A stretch of DNA of 64,000 nt from Solen grandis (lineage: Eukaryota > Mollusca > Bivalvia > Adapedonta > Solenidae), in contig CM037782.1 of assembly GCA_021229015.1 (NCBI GenBank), positions 44,421,224 through 44,485,223 of the forward strand, given 5' to 3'. The translations under genes were made by a program, and so were the position numbers. The notes under the pieces were generated by a model. That model was not told the origin of the DNA. It made no database searches and worked only from the letters and a program-made list of their open reading frames with translations. This document shows positions 36,475-48,649 of the stretch, piece by piece; the first letter of the stretch is position 1; each line of letters opens with the position of its first letter.

Positions 36475-36985
36475 GAGGAAGAAGAGGAGGGGGTATATTG
36501 CTTTGCTCATGTCGGTCGGTCGGTCCGTAGGTCGGTCCGTCGGTCTGTCGGTAGACCAGACCTTGTCCGAGTGATAACTTAAGTTCTATTTGACCTTTAA
36601 GTCTCAAACTTCATGTGGTTGTTGCTCATGATTAGTAGAGGACCCCTATTGATTTTGGTGTCATTACCTCAAAGGTCAAGGTCACATGTTGTGTATGTAT
36701 AATACCAGACCTTGTCCGAGTGAAAACTTAAGTTCTATTTGACCTTTAAGTCTCAAACTTCTTGTGGTTGTTGCTCACAATTAGTAGATGACCCCTATCG
36801 ATTTTGGTGTCATTACCTCAAAGGTCAAGGTCACAAGGTCACATGTTGTGTATGTATAATACCAGACCTTGTCCGAGTGAAAAACTTGAAGTTCTATTTG
36901 ACCTTTAAGTCTCAAACTTCATGTGGTTGTTGCTTATGATTAGTAGATGACCCCTATCAATTTTGGTTTGTCAAAATGGCTAGCA
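36475..36985. repeat. Tandem-core element, three ~150-bp units (type P4)
   Basis: A (CGGT/CCGT)n stretch near 36510-36555 precedes three units with 'accagaccttgtccgagtga', 'tctatttgacctttaagtct' and 'aggtcaaggtcaca'. It stops abruptly after the third unit's 'gacccctatcaattttgg'. Confidence 0.65.
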
Positions 36986-38567
36986 AGGCTGATTTGTTAA
37001 TTTACTTAGATCAAGATAACATAATTTATGTTGTAGTGTTGTTTTGTTTCAAAGTTTGAGATATTTGAAGGATGATGTATCATTTTCTTTCATTATTGTG
37101 GATGTTTGTGCTTATGGCTAGCAAGGCTGATTTGTTAATTTTTATAATAAAACTAGAGCTCTTTTAGTTAATTTTGTTTGTTTATAACTGACAATATTCT
37201 TTCACTTAAACCTTTGTGGACTTGTGTAAATATTTCTCCAGCCAGTAAATGTTTAGTTCCACATTTTAGCACATTATATTTTCACTCAAATTTTTGAAGT
37301 TTGAGAATTTTTTGTGACAAGCCAACATTATGAAGGCAAACTCCTTGCATGTAATATAGCTATATACATATTATGGCATATGAGGGGGGCATATGTGTTT
37401 CACAAACATTTCTTGTTTATAATTTGATTTGTTCATCATTGTCAGCAGTTATTGTTTGTTTACAATTGACCAACAAGTTTGCTAAATGAAACTATCAGTG
37501 TTGATTCTTTAGTAATGAACATTTTCTGATAAATGTTGATGCATATGTCTTGGGCCAAAAAGGTGGCTTGTCATTGCATTGTGTTTAATATCTTCAAAAG
37601 TACTAGATACCCTTGATATTTTGATCTTGGCATATTCACTGGGTATTTGTCACTTGTGTGACAGATTTAGTTATGTGGTTATCATGCGACCGTTTAATAA
37701 ATTGGCAATGGATGGACTTTCATAGGTGGACTAGTTATATTTTACATCAATAAAGGTAACCATTAGATCAGTGTACATGTATACTGTTTTACGTTCTAAA
37801 TGCTGAAATAGCATTAATTTGTTGCTATAAACATTCTTATGTATGTTTTGGGAATTTTTGAATCATTTGTTTCAGGTAAGTGATTGAGAGTTCAAGAATT
37901 ATGTTCACCAGTTGATTATTATGTTTCCTTTTCAGATATGTTTTGTGCATTAAAGTCATTAACTAGTTTTAAATAAAGTTAATGTTAAAAATGATAAAGA
38001 GCTTGTTTATTTATTGCTGCATTGTACAGATGGTGTTAGATGTATTCAGAAAGTGCAATTCACCAGAACTACAGCACTGCATTGAGTTATTAGTTTTTGG
38101 ACATATTGCTATTTGTATTTCCATGCTTATGTTATAGCCAAGCCATAATTTGAAACTGGAACTCTACTGATAGCTAAATCTTCAGTTGGAAAATCACGAT
38201 TCACAAATATTTTAAGATTGCCATTTATTTTTTGAAGCAAGTACTCTTTAACTTTTATTTGTCCACAGCTTCTTCCAAAACTATGACTAAACACTTATTT
38301 ACATATATATATTTTAAATACATCACTCGAGAATGATGCAGTGCATGGAACAAAATATTTTTATTCACTTTTGAAATAAATGGTTTGTAGTAAAGTTTGT
38401 CCACCTATAACTCAAAGACTTATGTAAGCAATTTGAAACCTGACAAGAAAATAGATAGATAGTTCTCCCATCGTGAAGACAGTTTGCCAGTGGCATACAT
38501 CACTTCAGTATTAATTCAAATTGACAAAAAGAATTTAATAAACATAAAGAAAATATTGCATTGTCTC
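36986..38567. other. Non-coding stretch
   Basis: The segment 'atggctagcaaggctgatttgttaattt' occurs twice, near 36975 and 37117. There is an AATAAA at about 37971. No gene is supported. Confidence 0.5.
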
Positions 38568-38650
38568 AAGATGACATCATCTCCAAAATGACTGAAATAC
38601 TGTCGGTTGGACGTTAAACCCAACAACAAACATCAAAGCAAAACAATCTT
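38568..38650 (+). repeat. SINE family A, 3' tail only
   Basis: It carries the 3' motif ATGACTGAAATACTGTCGG, then TTGGACGTTAAACCCAACAA and an A-rich end. The head and body are missing. Confidence 0.7.
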
Positions 38651-38786
38651 ATTATTAATTCAGATTGCCCTTAGTTGCATTTCTTGTTTTCAAATAAACA
38701 CAGTGTACATGTATAACAATCACCGTGTTTTGAATAAGAAAACTTGCGACATTACAGTGTGGAACAAAAAGCCTAGAAGTACATCC

Positions 38787-39712
38787 TTTTTATACGCCCA
38801 TCTTAAGATGGGGCATATTATATGAACACTCACGGCGGGCGGGCGGGCGTGGAACATTTGTTGTCCGGGCTCTAACTTCAATACCGTTTGCCCAATCCTT
38901 TTCAAACTTTCCACACATGTGCATGGCCATAATATCTCGGATGAGTTCGATATCCAGCATTATCGCGTGAATGACTTAGAAGTTATGGCCCTTGACGTAC
39001 ACAAAATACTTGAAATTGTGATTGTCCGGGCTCTAACTTCAATACCGTTAGCCCAATCCTTTTCAAACTTTTCACACATGTGCATGGCCATAATATCGCG
39101 GATGAGTTCGATATCCAGCATTATCGCGTGAAAGACCAAAAAGTTATGGCCCTTGACGTACACAAAATACTTGAAATTGTGATTGTCCAGGCTCTAACTT
39201 CAATACCGTTAGACCAATCCTTTTCAAACTTTCCACACATGTGCATGGCCATAAAATCGCGGATGAGTTCGATATTCAGCATTATTGCGTGAATGACTTA
39301 GAAATTATGGCCCTTGATGTACACAAAATACTTGATATTGTGATTGTCTGGGCTCTAACTTCAATATTGTTTGCCCAATCCTCTTCAAACTTTCCACACA
39401 TGTGCATTGCCATAATATCTTGGCTGAGTTCGATATCCAGCATTATCATGTGAATGGCTTTGAAGTTATGGCCCTTGATGTACACAACATACTTGAAAAT
39501 TTGCTTGTCCCTAGTCCTTAGACCCTATGAGGTGTTGTCAGATCTTGCAGTTAATTAATGGAAATGTATCAACCGTTTTTTTTTTTATGATTAACATTCA
39601 TTAACTAATGGGATTTTGGAATTATTTTGCTTATTTATGGACAGTAGCTTGTTTCTCTGAGCTATTTCTGAGAGTCCCCATACTATGATGGGCGTATTTT
39701 GTGGCAGTCCTG
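38787..39712. repeat. Tandem-core element, four 161-bp units with inverted ends (type P5)
   Basis: It begins TACGCCCATCTTAAGATGGG and ends with GATGGGCGTATTTT, so the extreme ends are inverted copies of about 11 bases. After (CGGG)n lie four units of 161 bp, each starting 'gtccgggctctaacttcaat' or a close variant (38862, 39023, 39184, 39345). Because 161 is not a multiple of three, the overlapping 70-codon frames are repeat artefacts. Confidence 0.75.
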
Positions 39713-40611
39713 ACCCTTGTTTTTAAATTGAGTTTCAGTAGATGTCATTACATTGCCAGTAAAGGAAACTTAGTAACTTATATAATAAAGAAATCGTGCA
39801 GAAACCGCATGTAAGCATTACCTTTTAAGGTTCTGGACCTATAATAGCTATCTGGATGCACAAAATCGAATAGTAATTTAAGTAATTTAGAGCCTGTTTA
39901 GATCCCTAGACATATAAGACAGTTGCCAAATGTCTTCAACATATTTTGAAACTTTCTTTGATTATCTGCCCTTGCGACGGATTACCTCCCTTGAAAACAA
40001 TAAAACTTAAATATCTAGAGATTTTGTATGGTGACCATCCCTTTTTATTGCGGGATTTAACAAGGGAACATTTTAACAGGATTCTACCGCGAGCTTTTGT
40101 ACAAAATATTCTGTATTTAAAATTATTGAAGATTTTATTTATTTTCCATAGACCTCAATGTTAAATAAATACTTAGTTATCTCTCCTTTGAAACACTTTT
40201 TCCAAAAAAAACTCTCGGTGAATGATCTTATGTATTTAAGAAGTACATAGAGGAGAAGTTTTATCTTGATACTGCTATTAATAAAACAGATATCAACATT
40301 GCCCATTACAGTACCAGAACCTTAATGTCAAAACATTGATATACTGCCCACCTGCTTAACACACTAGCTGATATTAATCTGTAGGCATATTTATTTCTTC
40401 AAAAATTCTAGTTTATAAGTACTTCGCTAAAACCCATAAGGCTATTTGGCTACTTTTTGCCCGAAATTCCAGTTTATAAGCACTTAACCCCATACAGGTA
40501 CTTGGCTAGTTCGAACCCTTATGCACGGACAAAACTGCAACCCAGAACTGTTGTTTGTACTGCACACCCCACATGCACAGAACCCCACATATGACATTCA
40601 GGTGGTCCGTC
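39713..40611. other. Non-coding stretch
   Basis: No gene is supported. A 72-codon frame at 39946-40164 has no recognisable domain. Confidence 0.45.
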
Positions 40612-41519
40612 CGTCAGTGTGTCCGAAACACTTTCGTGTCCGCTCCATATCTCATGAACGCTTGGACACATTTTCTTCAAACTCGGCTAAAGTGTTAACC
40701 TCATTGAGCTGATGTGCAGAAGGCATGAGGCGGTCACGCTGGCTCAAGGTCAAGGTCATACTTGAAGGTCAAATGTTATTTTCTGTCCGCACCATATCTC
40801 ATGAATGCTTGGACACATTTTCTTCAAACTCGGCTAAAATGTTAACCTCATTGAGCTGATGTGCAGAAGGCATGAGGTGGTCACGCTGGCTCAAGGTCAA
40901 GGTCATACTTGAAGGTCAAATGTTATTTTCTTGTCCGCACCATATCTCATGAATGCTTGGACACATTTTCTTCAAACTCGGCTAAAATGTTAACCTCATT
41001 GAGCTGATGTGCAGAAGGCATGAGTCGGTCATGCTGGCTCAAGGTCAAGGTCATACTTGCAGGTCAAATGTTATTTTCGTGTCCGCTCCATATCTCATTC
41101 AGGAGTGTTCCCCTTGCCTTACACAGACCACTTCTTGACCTGGATTGCACTTCCACAGTGATTTATTGTACTCGGTAAATAATAGTATGTCATGTTCACA
41201 ATCATACAAATTATTTCATGATATATAAAGTTTTTAATTGAGTTACACATGTACTTTGTGGTTACCTATCACATCCTATACTTCATTGATGTTCACTTTT
41301 TGTACTGTTTCCCATGTAAAACTTGTCAGTAAACTTTTAATATATGTGCCTCCGAATTCTGAAATTCATACATAACTCCGGAAAGTTAAATTGTCTTAAA
41401 CTGATCTTCTATGTCTGCTACAACCATGCCAGGTTAAGGTGAACATAATCCTATGACCAAACAAATTCTAATATTTGGCCAGCGGCGGGGGATATAGCTG
41501 TCCTTTGGACTGCCTTGTT
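40612..41519. repeat. Tandem-core element, three to four ~145-bp units (type P2)
   Basis: The units contain 'ccatatctcatgaa', 'cattgagctgatgtgcagaa' and 'ctcaaggtcaaggtcata', and start near 40645, 40790 and 40937 with a partial at 41080. The right flank (41190-41519) matches 16680-17012 almost throughout. A (TTTA)n microsatellite follows at about 41525-41565. Confidence 0.75.
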
Positions 41520-41565
41520 TATTTCTTTATTTTTTATTTATTTATTTATTTATTTATTTATTCAA

Positions 41566-42394
41566 TTTATTTAGTTTGCTAAAATGCAGAAAATGTGTAT
41601 AATTCAAACGAAATTTACTTTATTTGAAATAAAATTTAAACTAGAATTCTTATTTATTATAATCAACAAATATTTGAAAAAAGAGAGTAAAGAACAGATA
41701 GATATACCAATTACGCCCCCGTTGGGTGGGCAGAGTCACTGGCAATTCATAAAACTGACAAGATGGATTAAGAAAGCTTAACATGCCGCCAGATGACCAA
41801 ATGTATATTTAAAAATAAACATATAAAAGGCACCGTCGGAAAAATACGCTTTGCTTCTTAGAGAAGAGATAACGGAATATATACCGTGGATTTTCGACGA
41901 TGTATAAAAGGTGCCAGGCATTGAATTGATTGAATTGAATTAAACATGACACTTGCCAGATATTCAGGTTATGAAACGAATTTACATAGAGAGATACTAA
42001 ATACTCACTAAAAAATAGCAATATCATAGGAATAAAAATCAAACTAACTAAACAAAAGTTTTATTAACAAAATCTATTAATTGATTATGAAATATAATAT
42101 TTTCATTATACATGTACAAATATATGCCACAATATATTAGTAAATGTATGAATAAACCTTCAAAATTCGACCTTATCAGGTTCAATTGATGTAAATCAAT
42201 ATCATATTTGATTAAATAATTCGGCCCCCCCCCTTTTTATCGTATTTTTAGAGGAATTGACGAAAAACAGCGTTCTGCAACCATAATAGCCCGAATGCTT
42301 CGAAAATAAGTTTAAGGTCGGAACAAAAAATACAGTTGGTCGGCTTAATGGAAACAAGTTACTTTTTTTATTACCCCTAATGGGGGGGGGGGGG

Positions 42395-42434
<40 letters not shown>

Positions 42435-42517
42435 GAGAGAGAGAGAGAGAAAGAGAGTGAGAAGGAAACATAGAGAGATGTATCGCACACTATACGGCTG
42501 AATTAAACCGCTACAAG
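41566..42517. other. Non-coding stretch with G-run and GA microsatellite
   Basis: A G run at about 42382-42395 continues into (GA)n to about 42462. The serine/leucine-rich minus-strand frame over it is an artefact. No gene is supported. Confidence 0.6.
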
Positions 42518-42705
42518 AATGTTTGCTTTGGTTTAATGTCCCGCCGACAACATTTCAATCATTTGGGGCATTTTGTCTACTGAAGAAAAACAGGGCTGCC
42601 TCACAGCGATCTCACACTGTAGTCCAGTAGAACCAGTGTCTCTGACACCGGACCTGTCAGTCCTGTAACTACCATTGCATATTGAGCGCCAAGTACACCA
42701 GTAAC
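42518..42705 (-). repeat. SINE family A fragment
   Basis: On the minus strand it has the body segment (ttggcgctcaatatgcaatg, acaggactgacaggtcc) and a degraded tail (ccaaatgattgaaatgttgt). The head is lost. Confidence 0.6.
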
Positions 42706-42904
42706 ATTGACTTTTTTTCTGCATAAATAAGCACAGAATGAGAACAATTTGTATGTCAAAAGAAAGAAAATATGTTAAATGCAAAAATGTAAGATTGGTA
42801 TTGATGCATGATTATAGGAGAACTATTGAAAGATGCTTAATCGCACTGGTCCGATACTTCCGTCAATAAACACTACTAGGTTAGCGCACGTGATTTAAAC
42901 TTAT

Positions 42905-43062
42905 TATTGTCGTTTGGAAACAAGTTCTTACAACTTATTCCTTTTTGGACGTTCCTGGGTTGGACCAGTATATAGCCCCAGGAAAGTCATGAAAAGAATC
43001 ACCGATTCGAGTACGTTAATTACTCCTGTGCCTTCGCATTCAGGTGTCACGTTATGAAAGTT
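42905..43062 (-). repeat. SINE-like repeat (family C) fragment
   Basis: It shares 'aacaagttcttacaactta' and 'ttcctgggttggaccagtat' with the fuller copy at 51600-51792. Here the tRNA-like head is decayed. Confidence 0.55.
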
Positions 43063-43462
43063 ACACATGATGAAAGGTACTTGTAATTTGTATGCATACC
43101 TAGAAAATCGAAACCAAAACCATAGCCCAAATCCTAGCCCACCCCAATAAATCCTTCCCAAAGAATTCGTGTACATGTGCTATATTCATAAGACATTTCC
43201 ATCACGAGTAACTTTTACGTTATACCGGGTTGTAGAATCAGTTCAATTTAGGCCATAAATAGTCGTGTTGGCAGAACAATAAAAGGACAGACTCAGTATA
43301 GGTCGACATTTATTTTCCATTTACATCATTATAATCTGTTTTTTGTTATCACGTTTAGTTAGTAGACTATTTGCTGTAAAATGAATCGTGATTTGTGAAT
43401 ACTTAAACGTATCTTAAGTATCTATTTTGAAATTCATATATATTGATTTGACTTGACTATTT

Positions 43463-43692
43463 GAGTTTACCGTCGCTTCGACAGTATTTCAGTCATATAG
43501 CGACGTCCAGCTAATTACAGGTGGAGGAAGACCCAAATACACGGAGGCATCCAGGTAGAACCACCGACCTACTGCAGGCCAGCTAGAAGGCTTCCTCACA
43601 TGAAAATCCGAATGACCCTGCCGGATTTCGAACCCACGCGGTGAGGGGCTGAGTGAGTCTTAAAGTCAGCGACTTAACCTGAAATCGTACCG
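43463..43692 (-). repeat. SINE family B, near full length
   Basis: Reading the minus strand, it has the tRNA-like head with 'gggttcgaaatcc', then the body (gaagccttctagctggcctg, ggtggttctacctgg, gggtcttcctccacctg, attagctggacgtcgc) and the tail TATGACTGAAATACTGTCGA. It lies just downstream of the C1q gene. Confidence 0.75.
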
Positions 43693-43781
43693 GTACGGAG
43701 GTGCAACATATCTGCCCTCTAATTCACAATATTATTCTGAGAGACACGACAAAAGAAACAAAAATATCTTCTTTTTTATTT

Positions 43782-44602
43782 CTAATACAATAAAAATCCA
43801 GTAAATGTCGTATGTCTGAATCCTTCTTCACTGACCAACTGACCTCCACCTTTGTCATAGTTTTCCACCCAGACGGAATCTCCAGCCGAGACCAGCACAG
43901 CAGCACAGTTAGAAGCAGTAATATCTGCCGTATGAGAAACTGCATCAACAATGTTCTTGCCATTTAACACCAGTCTTACATCAGAACTAATAGTTTCTGA
44001 GGTACGTAAACTAAAGGAGAAAAAATACACGCCAGAGACAGGAGCAGTAAATATCCCCGTATATGAATTGTATCCGTGGCCTTCGTTTGTGATAATGCGA
44101 TTATATTTTATTGTTTGACCATCCCCGATGTTACTCAGATTGTGATCGAGGTATGTCGTGAAAGCGACATTGTTTTGTTGAATTATCCTTCGGGTAATGT
44201 TTGAACGTTTTCCACTTGCATTTTCTTTATATGATGTTTTCTCTTCATATTGAAGAGTAGTCGATTCATTTCCCTTGAGCCCTCTTTCGTGGTTTATGAG
44301 AAGATTTTCTGATGATCCCTTAATATTTTGATGACCTTCCTTGTGTTCATATGTTCCACTGATATTACTGCCAATTGTATCACCAGAGTATTAATTTCGC
44401 TAGACAATACGTCGTTTTTATGACTGAGTTGTTCAATTCTCGAAGACAAGTCTCTAATTTCTGTTTTTGCAGCTTTCAGCGCAGTTTTAGTTTCTAGAAG
44501 AGCAGCAGCAATCATTCGTTGTACTTCATCCTTAGACACACACTCGTTTGCTGAAGCAGAATAAAGAATAGCTGTGAAAATGAATATGAAAATGGTCCCC
44601 AT
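43782..44602 (-). CDS. Secreted C1q-domain protein, apparently frameshifted
   Basis: The ATG at 44600-44602 opens a signal peptide (MGTIFIFIFTAILYSASA). It is followed by a heptad-like coiled-coil region (about residues 25-85, containing MIAAALLETKTALKAAKTEI). The C-terminal ~130 codons (about 44180-43785) form a C1q domain: NNVAFTTYLDHNLSNIGDGQ, then FTAPVSGVYFFSFSL, and it ends HTTFTGFLLY-stop. Coiled coil plus C1q is the usual layout of bivalve C1qDC lectin-like proteins, which trimerise and bind microbial surfaces or self ligands. The two halves are in different frames. The C1q frame is open only from about 44391 downwards and the N-terminal frame stops at 44294, so a one-base error or mutation lies in 44294-44391, probably near 44385. 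No intron fits. An AATAAA-like signal lies just after the stop, near 43775-43780. Confidence 0.8.
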
Positions 44603-45367
44603 TTTCTTTCTCTTCTCGCTCTTTCAAGAAGCAAATGGCAAGTAAAGACGTGTCAAAAGGTCCAATCTTATCACTAAAACACAGCAAGCCCTTTAGATAA
44701 CAAATAAATGCTGATCATTACGCCATTTGCTCTTAATAAATGAATGGCGCATTCGAAATACTCGTGTGCAATGTTCATGGCATGTACATGCATATGGAAA
44801 GATAAAATTTTCAGATGTCCAAAAAAAGATTATTACTGTCATTTTCCTCTAGTATGGTCTCTTTTTGTATTTAACATAATATAAGCTATTCAGTTTGTTT
44901 AGTTTCATTTTTCATTACGCATGATAAAATACGATATGCATCTCATATATAATGGTGTGTGTTTGTTGTTTTTTTTAAACTAAGATTAAGTAAATTCACA
45001 GTTATACTAAAGCGAAGGCACACACACACACACACACATCTCTTTACCAAAAAAAAAAATAAAAATAAAAACTTTTATATATCAACTCGAACATAAGTTA
45101 CCCCCGAGTAGACATCCTATATTTTACATGGCCATATATGAGTTTTCTTCATTCCTAACGTTAAAAGGCAGTTGGGGGCGATAATTTTATGTACAATATC
45201 TAATTTATTTTATGCACATTACCTTTTCTTTCTTTATTTCTTTTTTCGTTCTTTTGTCAATATAAAGGCAATAATTTTATGTACAGAAATCAATTGTTTT
45301 GAATACATATGTCGTGTCTTATTTTTGAACAATCCCTATTTTTTTTAGTGTAAAGCTAGTCAGAGAA
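44603..45367. other. 5' flank of the C1q gene, non-coding
   Basis: It contains a short (CA)n microsatellite near 45020-45037 and A-rich runs. A TATA-type element could not be singled out with confidence. No other gene was seen. Confidence 0.45.
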
Positions 45368-45684
45368 TGTTTGTTTGTTTGGTTTTTGGGTTAAGCGTCC
45401 AACCGACAGTATTTCAGTCATTTTGAGACGATGTTTACTTGAGACAGATATAGTGTTGCCACACAGCAGTATCACGCCGTAGACATGTGGCATGATACCA
45501 CACCCGGTCACATTATCCTGACACCAGGCAAACCAGTCCTGCAACTATCCTTATATGCTGAGCGCCAAACAAGGGAGCTATAAAGTACCATTTTTTACGA
45601 CTTTGGTATGCCGCGGCCGGGGATCGAACCCTCGACCTCCCGCACCCGAGGCGGACGCTCTAACCACTCGGCCACGGGGGACGG
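45368..45684 (-). repeat. tRNA-derived SINE (family A), full length
   Basis: On the minus strand the head CCCGTGGCCGAGTGGTTAGA ... GGGTTCGATCCC (45684-45608) has both polymerase III boxes in near-canonical form. The body and tail follow (TGACTGAAATACTGTCGGTT, then AAACAAACAAAC at 45368). It is the best-preserved copy in the window. Confidence 0.85.
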
Positions 45685-45779
45685 TAGTCAGAGTATTTAC
45701 AAGCTTCTTCGTGTGTCGAAAAAATAAAGGTAGATAATTACAAAAAAAGAAAGAGTTCTGATTACATACACTTCTCCAA

Positions 45780-46582
45780 CTCACAATCTATTCATATTTT
45801 AAGTTTCAAAGCAATACCTTGAAAAGTTGAGGAGAATGTTCTGGACAAAAATGATATAAAATAAAGAGAGATAATAAAAAAATTGGACCAGGCAGAGTTA
45901 TGGTTCATGGTTACTGCACTGCTCCTACTTGCTATCATATTATGTTTCAAGTCCTTATCTTGTTTTATTTATGAGTTTTGTTCCCAACAAATTCAAAAAA
46001 TAAAAATAAAGGGAGTTAATAAAAAAAACAGACTTGGTAGAGTTAAGTTTTTTGGTCACTGCACTTTTCCTAGTTGCCATGTACCTATTTGTGAATTTTC
46101 AGATCAATACCTTATATAGTTTTCAAGTACATGCACATAATAAATAATTCTCTGGACATATAGTCATTGTAAAATAATTAAGGGAAGATATTTAATAATC
46201 ATGGTAGATTGAAGTAAAGGGAGATAATTAAAAACCAAGGTAGAGTTACAGTCCTTGGTTACTGCACTTCCAAATCTCGCCATCTATTTATATTTTAAGT
46301 TTCAATATAAAGTTTATGAATAGTTAATGAGTTATGCTCCCAACAAAAAATTGAAAAATAAAAGTTAAAAAAATAGATAATTCAAAATTTGGCCAGGTAG
46401 AGTTATGGTTCTTAGTCACTGCACTTCTCCTAGTCACGTTCTATTCATATATTAAGTTTCAAGTCAATACCTTATATAGTTTTCAAGTTATTGTCGATGT
46501 TAAAGTTGCTGACAAACCAACCAACAAACCAACAGACAGGGCAAAAACAATATGCCCCCGATCACAGATCTCGGGGGCATTA
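45780..46582. repeat. Tandem-core element (type P6) with hairpin end
   Basis: About four degenerate ~190-bp units carry 'agagttatggttc...', 'cactgcact' and 'atattaagtttcaa'. The right end is 'gacaaaccaaccaacaaacc' followed by the hairpin GCCCCCGATCACAGATCTCGGGGGC at 46554-46578. The same end structure occurs at 49264-49288. Frames inside are artefacts. Confidence 0.65.
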
Positions 46583-47121
46583 AGAATGATTCTCAAAATA
46601 CATATCAAAATCCAGATACATCATTTTTCATACATTTATAATAATTATTATACTAAACTAAAGCCTGCTAATCTAAAACCAAATGAAGTGCTGACCAAAA
46701 TTATTTTCATTGCATTTGAATTATTGCTAAAAAGGTACAGCTGTCTCAAAAAAAAATCACATAGCTATATATATACGAAACAACTAGCAGAACCTTATGA
46801 TCAGCGATTTCTAAATATTAATTCATTTCACCGGATATAACATGAAATGACCTCCGTGGACAAAGAGTTTCATAACAACATATCGAACATTTTAAAGGTA
46901 TTTAAAAATAGCTAAAATTATATATTGGATAACAAACGCCTGTGCTAATATGAATTTACGAAATTATCAATAAGGAAAGACAAAAAAAAATCCTATGAAA
47001 AATTAAAGACATTAAAAACGAACTAAGGCCAGGAGTAGGCGCAAGTGAAAATATAATGGACAAAAATACCGACAGTTACCGCCTTGGAACAGTCAGTCGG
47101 CAAAAAGACCCACTTGGGTGC
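46583..47121. other. Non-coding stretch
   Basis: AT-rich. An 84-codon frame at 46586-46840 has no domain features. No gene is supported. Confidence 0.5.
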
Positions 47122-47362
47122 TTAACCCTTTCCCTCATATAGACTCATTTTAACGCACTCAATAGGTACCACATAAAGCCTGATCTGCAGAAAACCACAG
47201 TTAAACCTTACCAAATTTAATTGTAAAATCCTTATTTCCAGACCACTGAGGAGCAGCGAACAGCATAAAACCTGATCAGCCTGCGAGTTCTCGCAGGCTG
47301 ATCTGGTTTTATGCTGTTCGCATAGGTCTTTTCATGGTGTCCTCTATGAGGGAAAGGGTTAA
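47122..47362. mobile_element. piggyBac-like MITE, TTAA-flanked
   Basis: An intact TTAA on both sides and a near-perfect central palindrome (gatcagcctgcgag / ctcgcaggctgatc). It is oriented like the 22.64-kb copy. The best-preserved copy of the family in this window. Confidence 0.85.
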
Positions 47363-47929
47363 ACCAGTTTTCAAGGGAGCCCAATCTCGCACTTCCCGAA
47401 AGTATTTCTAGTTATATATAATAGTTATAATAACTTATGATGAATAATTATACATTCTGATGCATTCGAGTCATATTTTTGTGTTTAAAATTTTTTGGGG
47501 TTTTTTTCCCCATTGACTTTTTATCAAAGATTCCACGAAATTTAATGTTAACGAAAATTGTTGAGTTTACCGTATGCGTTTTGTCCTTATAAAGTTTCCA
47601 TTACTTCAGTTGTCATGCGACGAAATTTATATCAAGTATCCAGCTACCAATTGCTTCTGATTATCAATATATATGCGTATTACAAGATACCTATAGCAGT
47701 TGTACTAGTAATTAATTTTTCAAAGTTTATAACTGCCTAGTATAAACCCGAGTCAGTTTTTTTTTCTGACCTTGTCTTTTCGACACTTAGAGTCATTGCT
47801 TCCTGCTCATTTTTTGAAATCAAATGGTCATTTCAACTTTTCAACATTTTAATGTTTTATTTATTAATAATGGCCGAAACTCTAATACATGTCATTGTCT
47901 CTTTTTAAGTTATTAATTGTTGCTATTAG
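47363..47929. other. Non-coding stretch
   Basis: AT-rich, with a G/T-rich run near 47490-47510. No gene is supported. Confidence 0.5.
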
Positions 47930-48400
47930 AATCACCACCACCATCATCATCATAATCATCATCGAGCACATTCGCCACAATATATGTTACATATGTGCTC
48001 AACATCATCATCATCATCATCATCATCATCGAACACATTCGCCACAATATATATTACATATGTGCTCAAAATCATCATCGAGCACATTCGCCACAATATA
48101 TGTTACATATGTGCTCATCATCATCATCGAACACATTCGCCACAATATATGTTACATATGTGCTCAAAATCATCATCATCATCATCGAACACATTCGCCA
48201 CAATATATGTTATATATGTGCTCAACATCATCATCGAACACATTCGCCACAATATATGTTACATATGTGCTCAAAATCATCATCATCATCATCATCATCG
48301 AACGCATTCGCCACAATATATGTTACATATGTGCTCAAAATCATCATCATCATCATCGAACACATTTGTTACAATATATGTTACGCATTTGATCACATTT
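47930..48400. repeat. Satellite of CAT-trinucleotide plus conserved spacer
   Basis: Seven or eight units each join a variable (ATC)n run to the conserved spacer 'acacattcgccacaatatat' + 'gttacatatgtgctca'. The unit length varies with n. All three plus-strand frames stay open for over 160 codons (His-, Ile- and Ser-rich), which follows from the repeat and is not evidence of a protein. Confidence 0.8.
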
Positions 48401-48649
48401 GTAACAGGTGTTACAAATGTGATTTGCTGCCTGTTACATATGTGCTTCGAATCAATGTCAACCCACATTTTGGACAAATACATTTGTAACACATTTTAAA
48501 GTTTGAATTCTAAATTATCACAAGAACATAAGTATTTGAAATTAGAAAAAGCGGAGCATGTCCGGGTGTTTCTGAAATTATTGACAGAATTTCGTAAGAT
48601 AAAGTGGTGTAAAAAAGCCCCTTTGAATTCCTTAACTAAATTTCTTATT
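48401..48649. other. Non-coding stretch
   Basis: Degenerate satellite edge (gttacaaatgtgatttgctg) followed by AT-rich sequence. Confidence 0.4.

Noticed and set aside
38919..39453. Series of 70-codon 'MHGHNI...' frames
   Set aside because: They derive from the 161-bp repeat, which changes frame each unit. There is no protein evidence.
42202..42471. Leucine/serine-rich secreted peptide on the minus strand
   Set aside because: It is a translation of the (GA)n microsatellite and G run.
47889..48499. Three overlapping 164-171-codon histidine/serine/isoleucine-rich proteins
   Set aside because: All three frames are open because of the trinucleotide satellite, and composition and repeat structure explain them fully.
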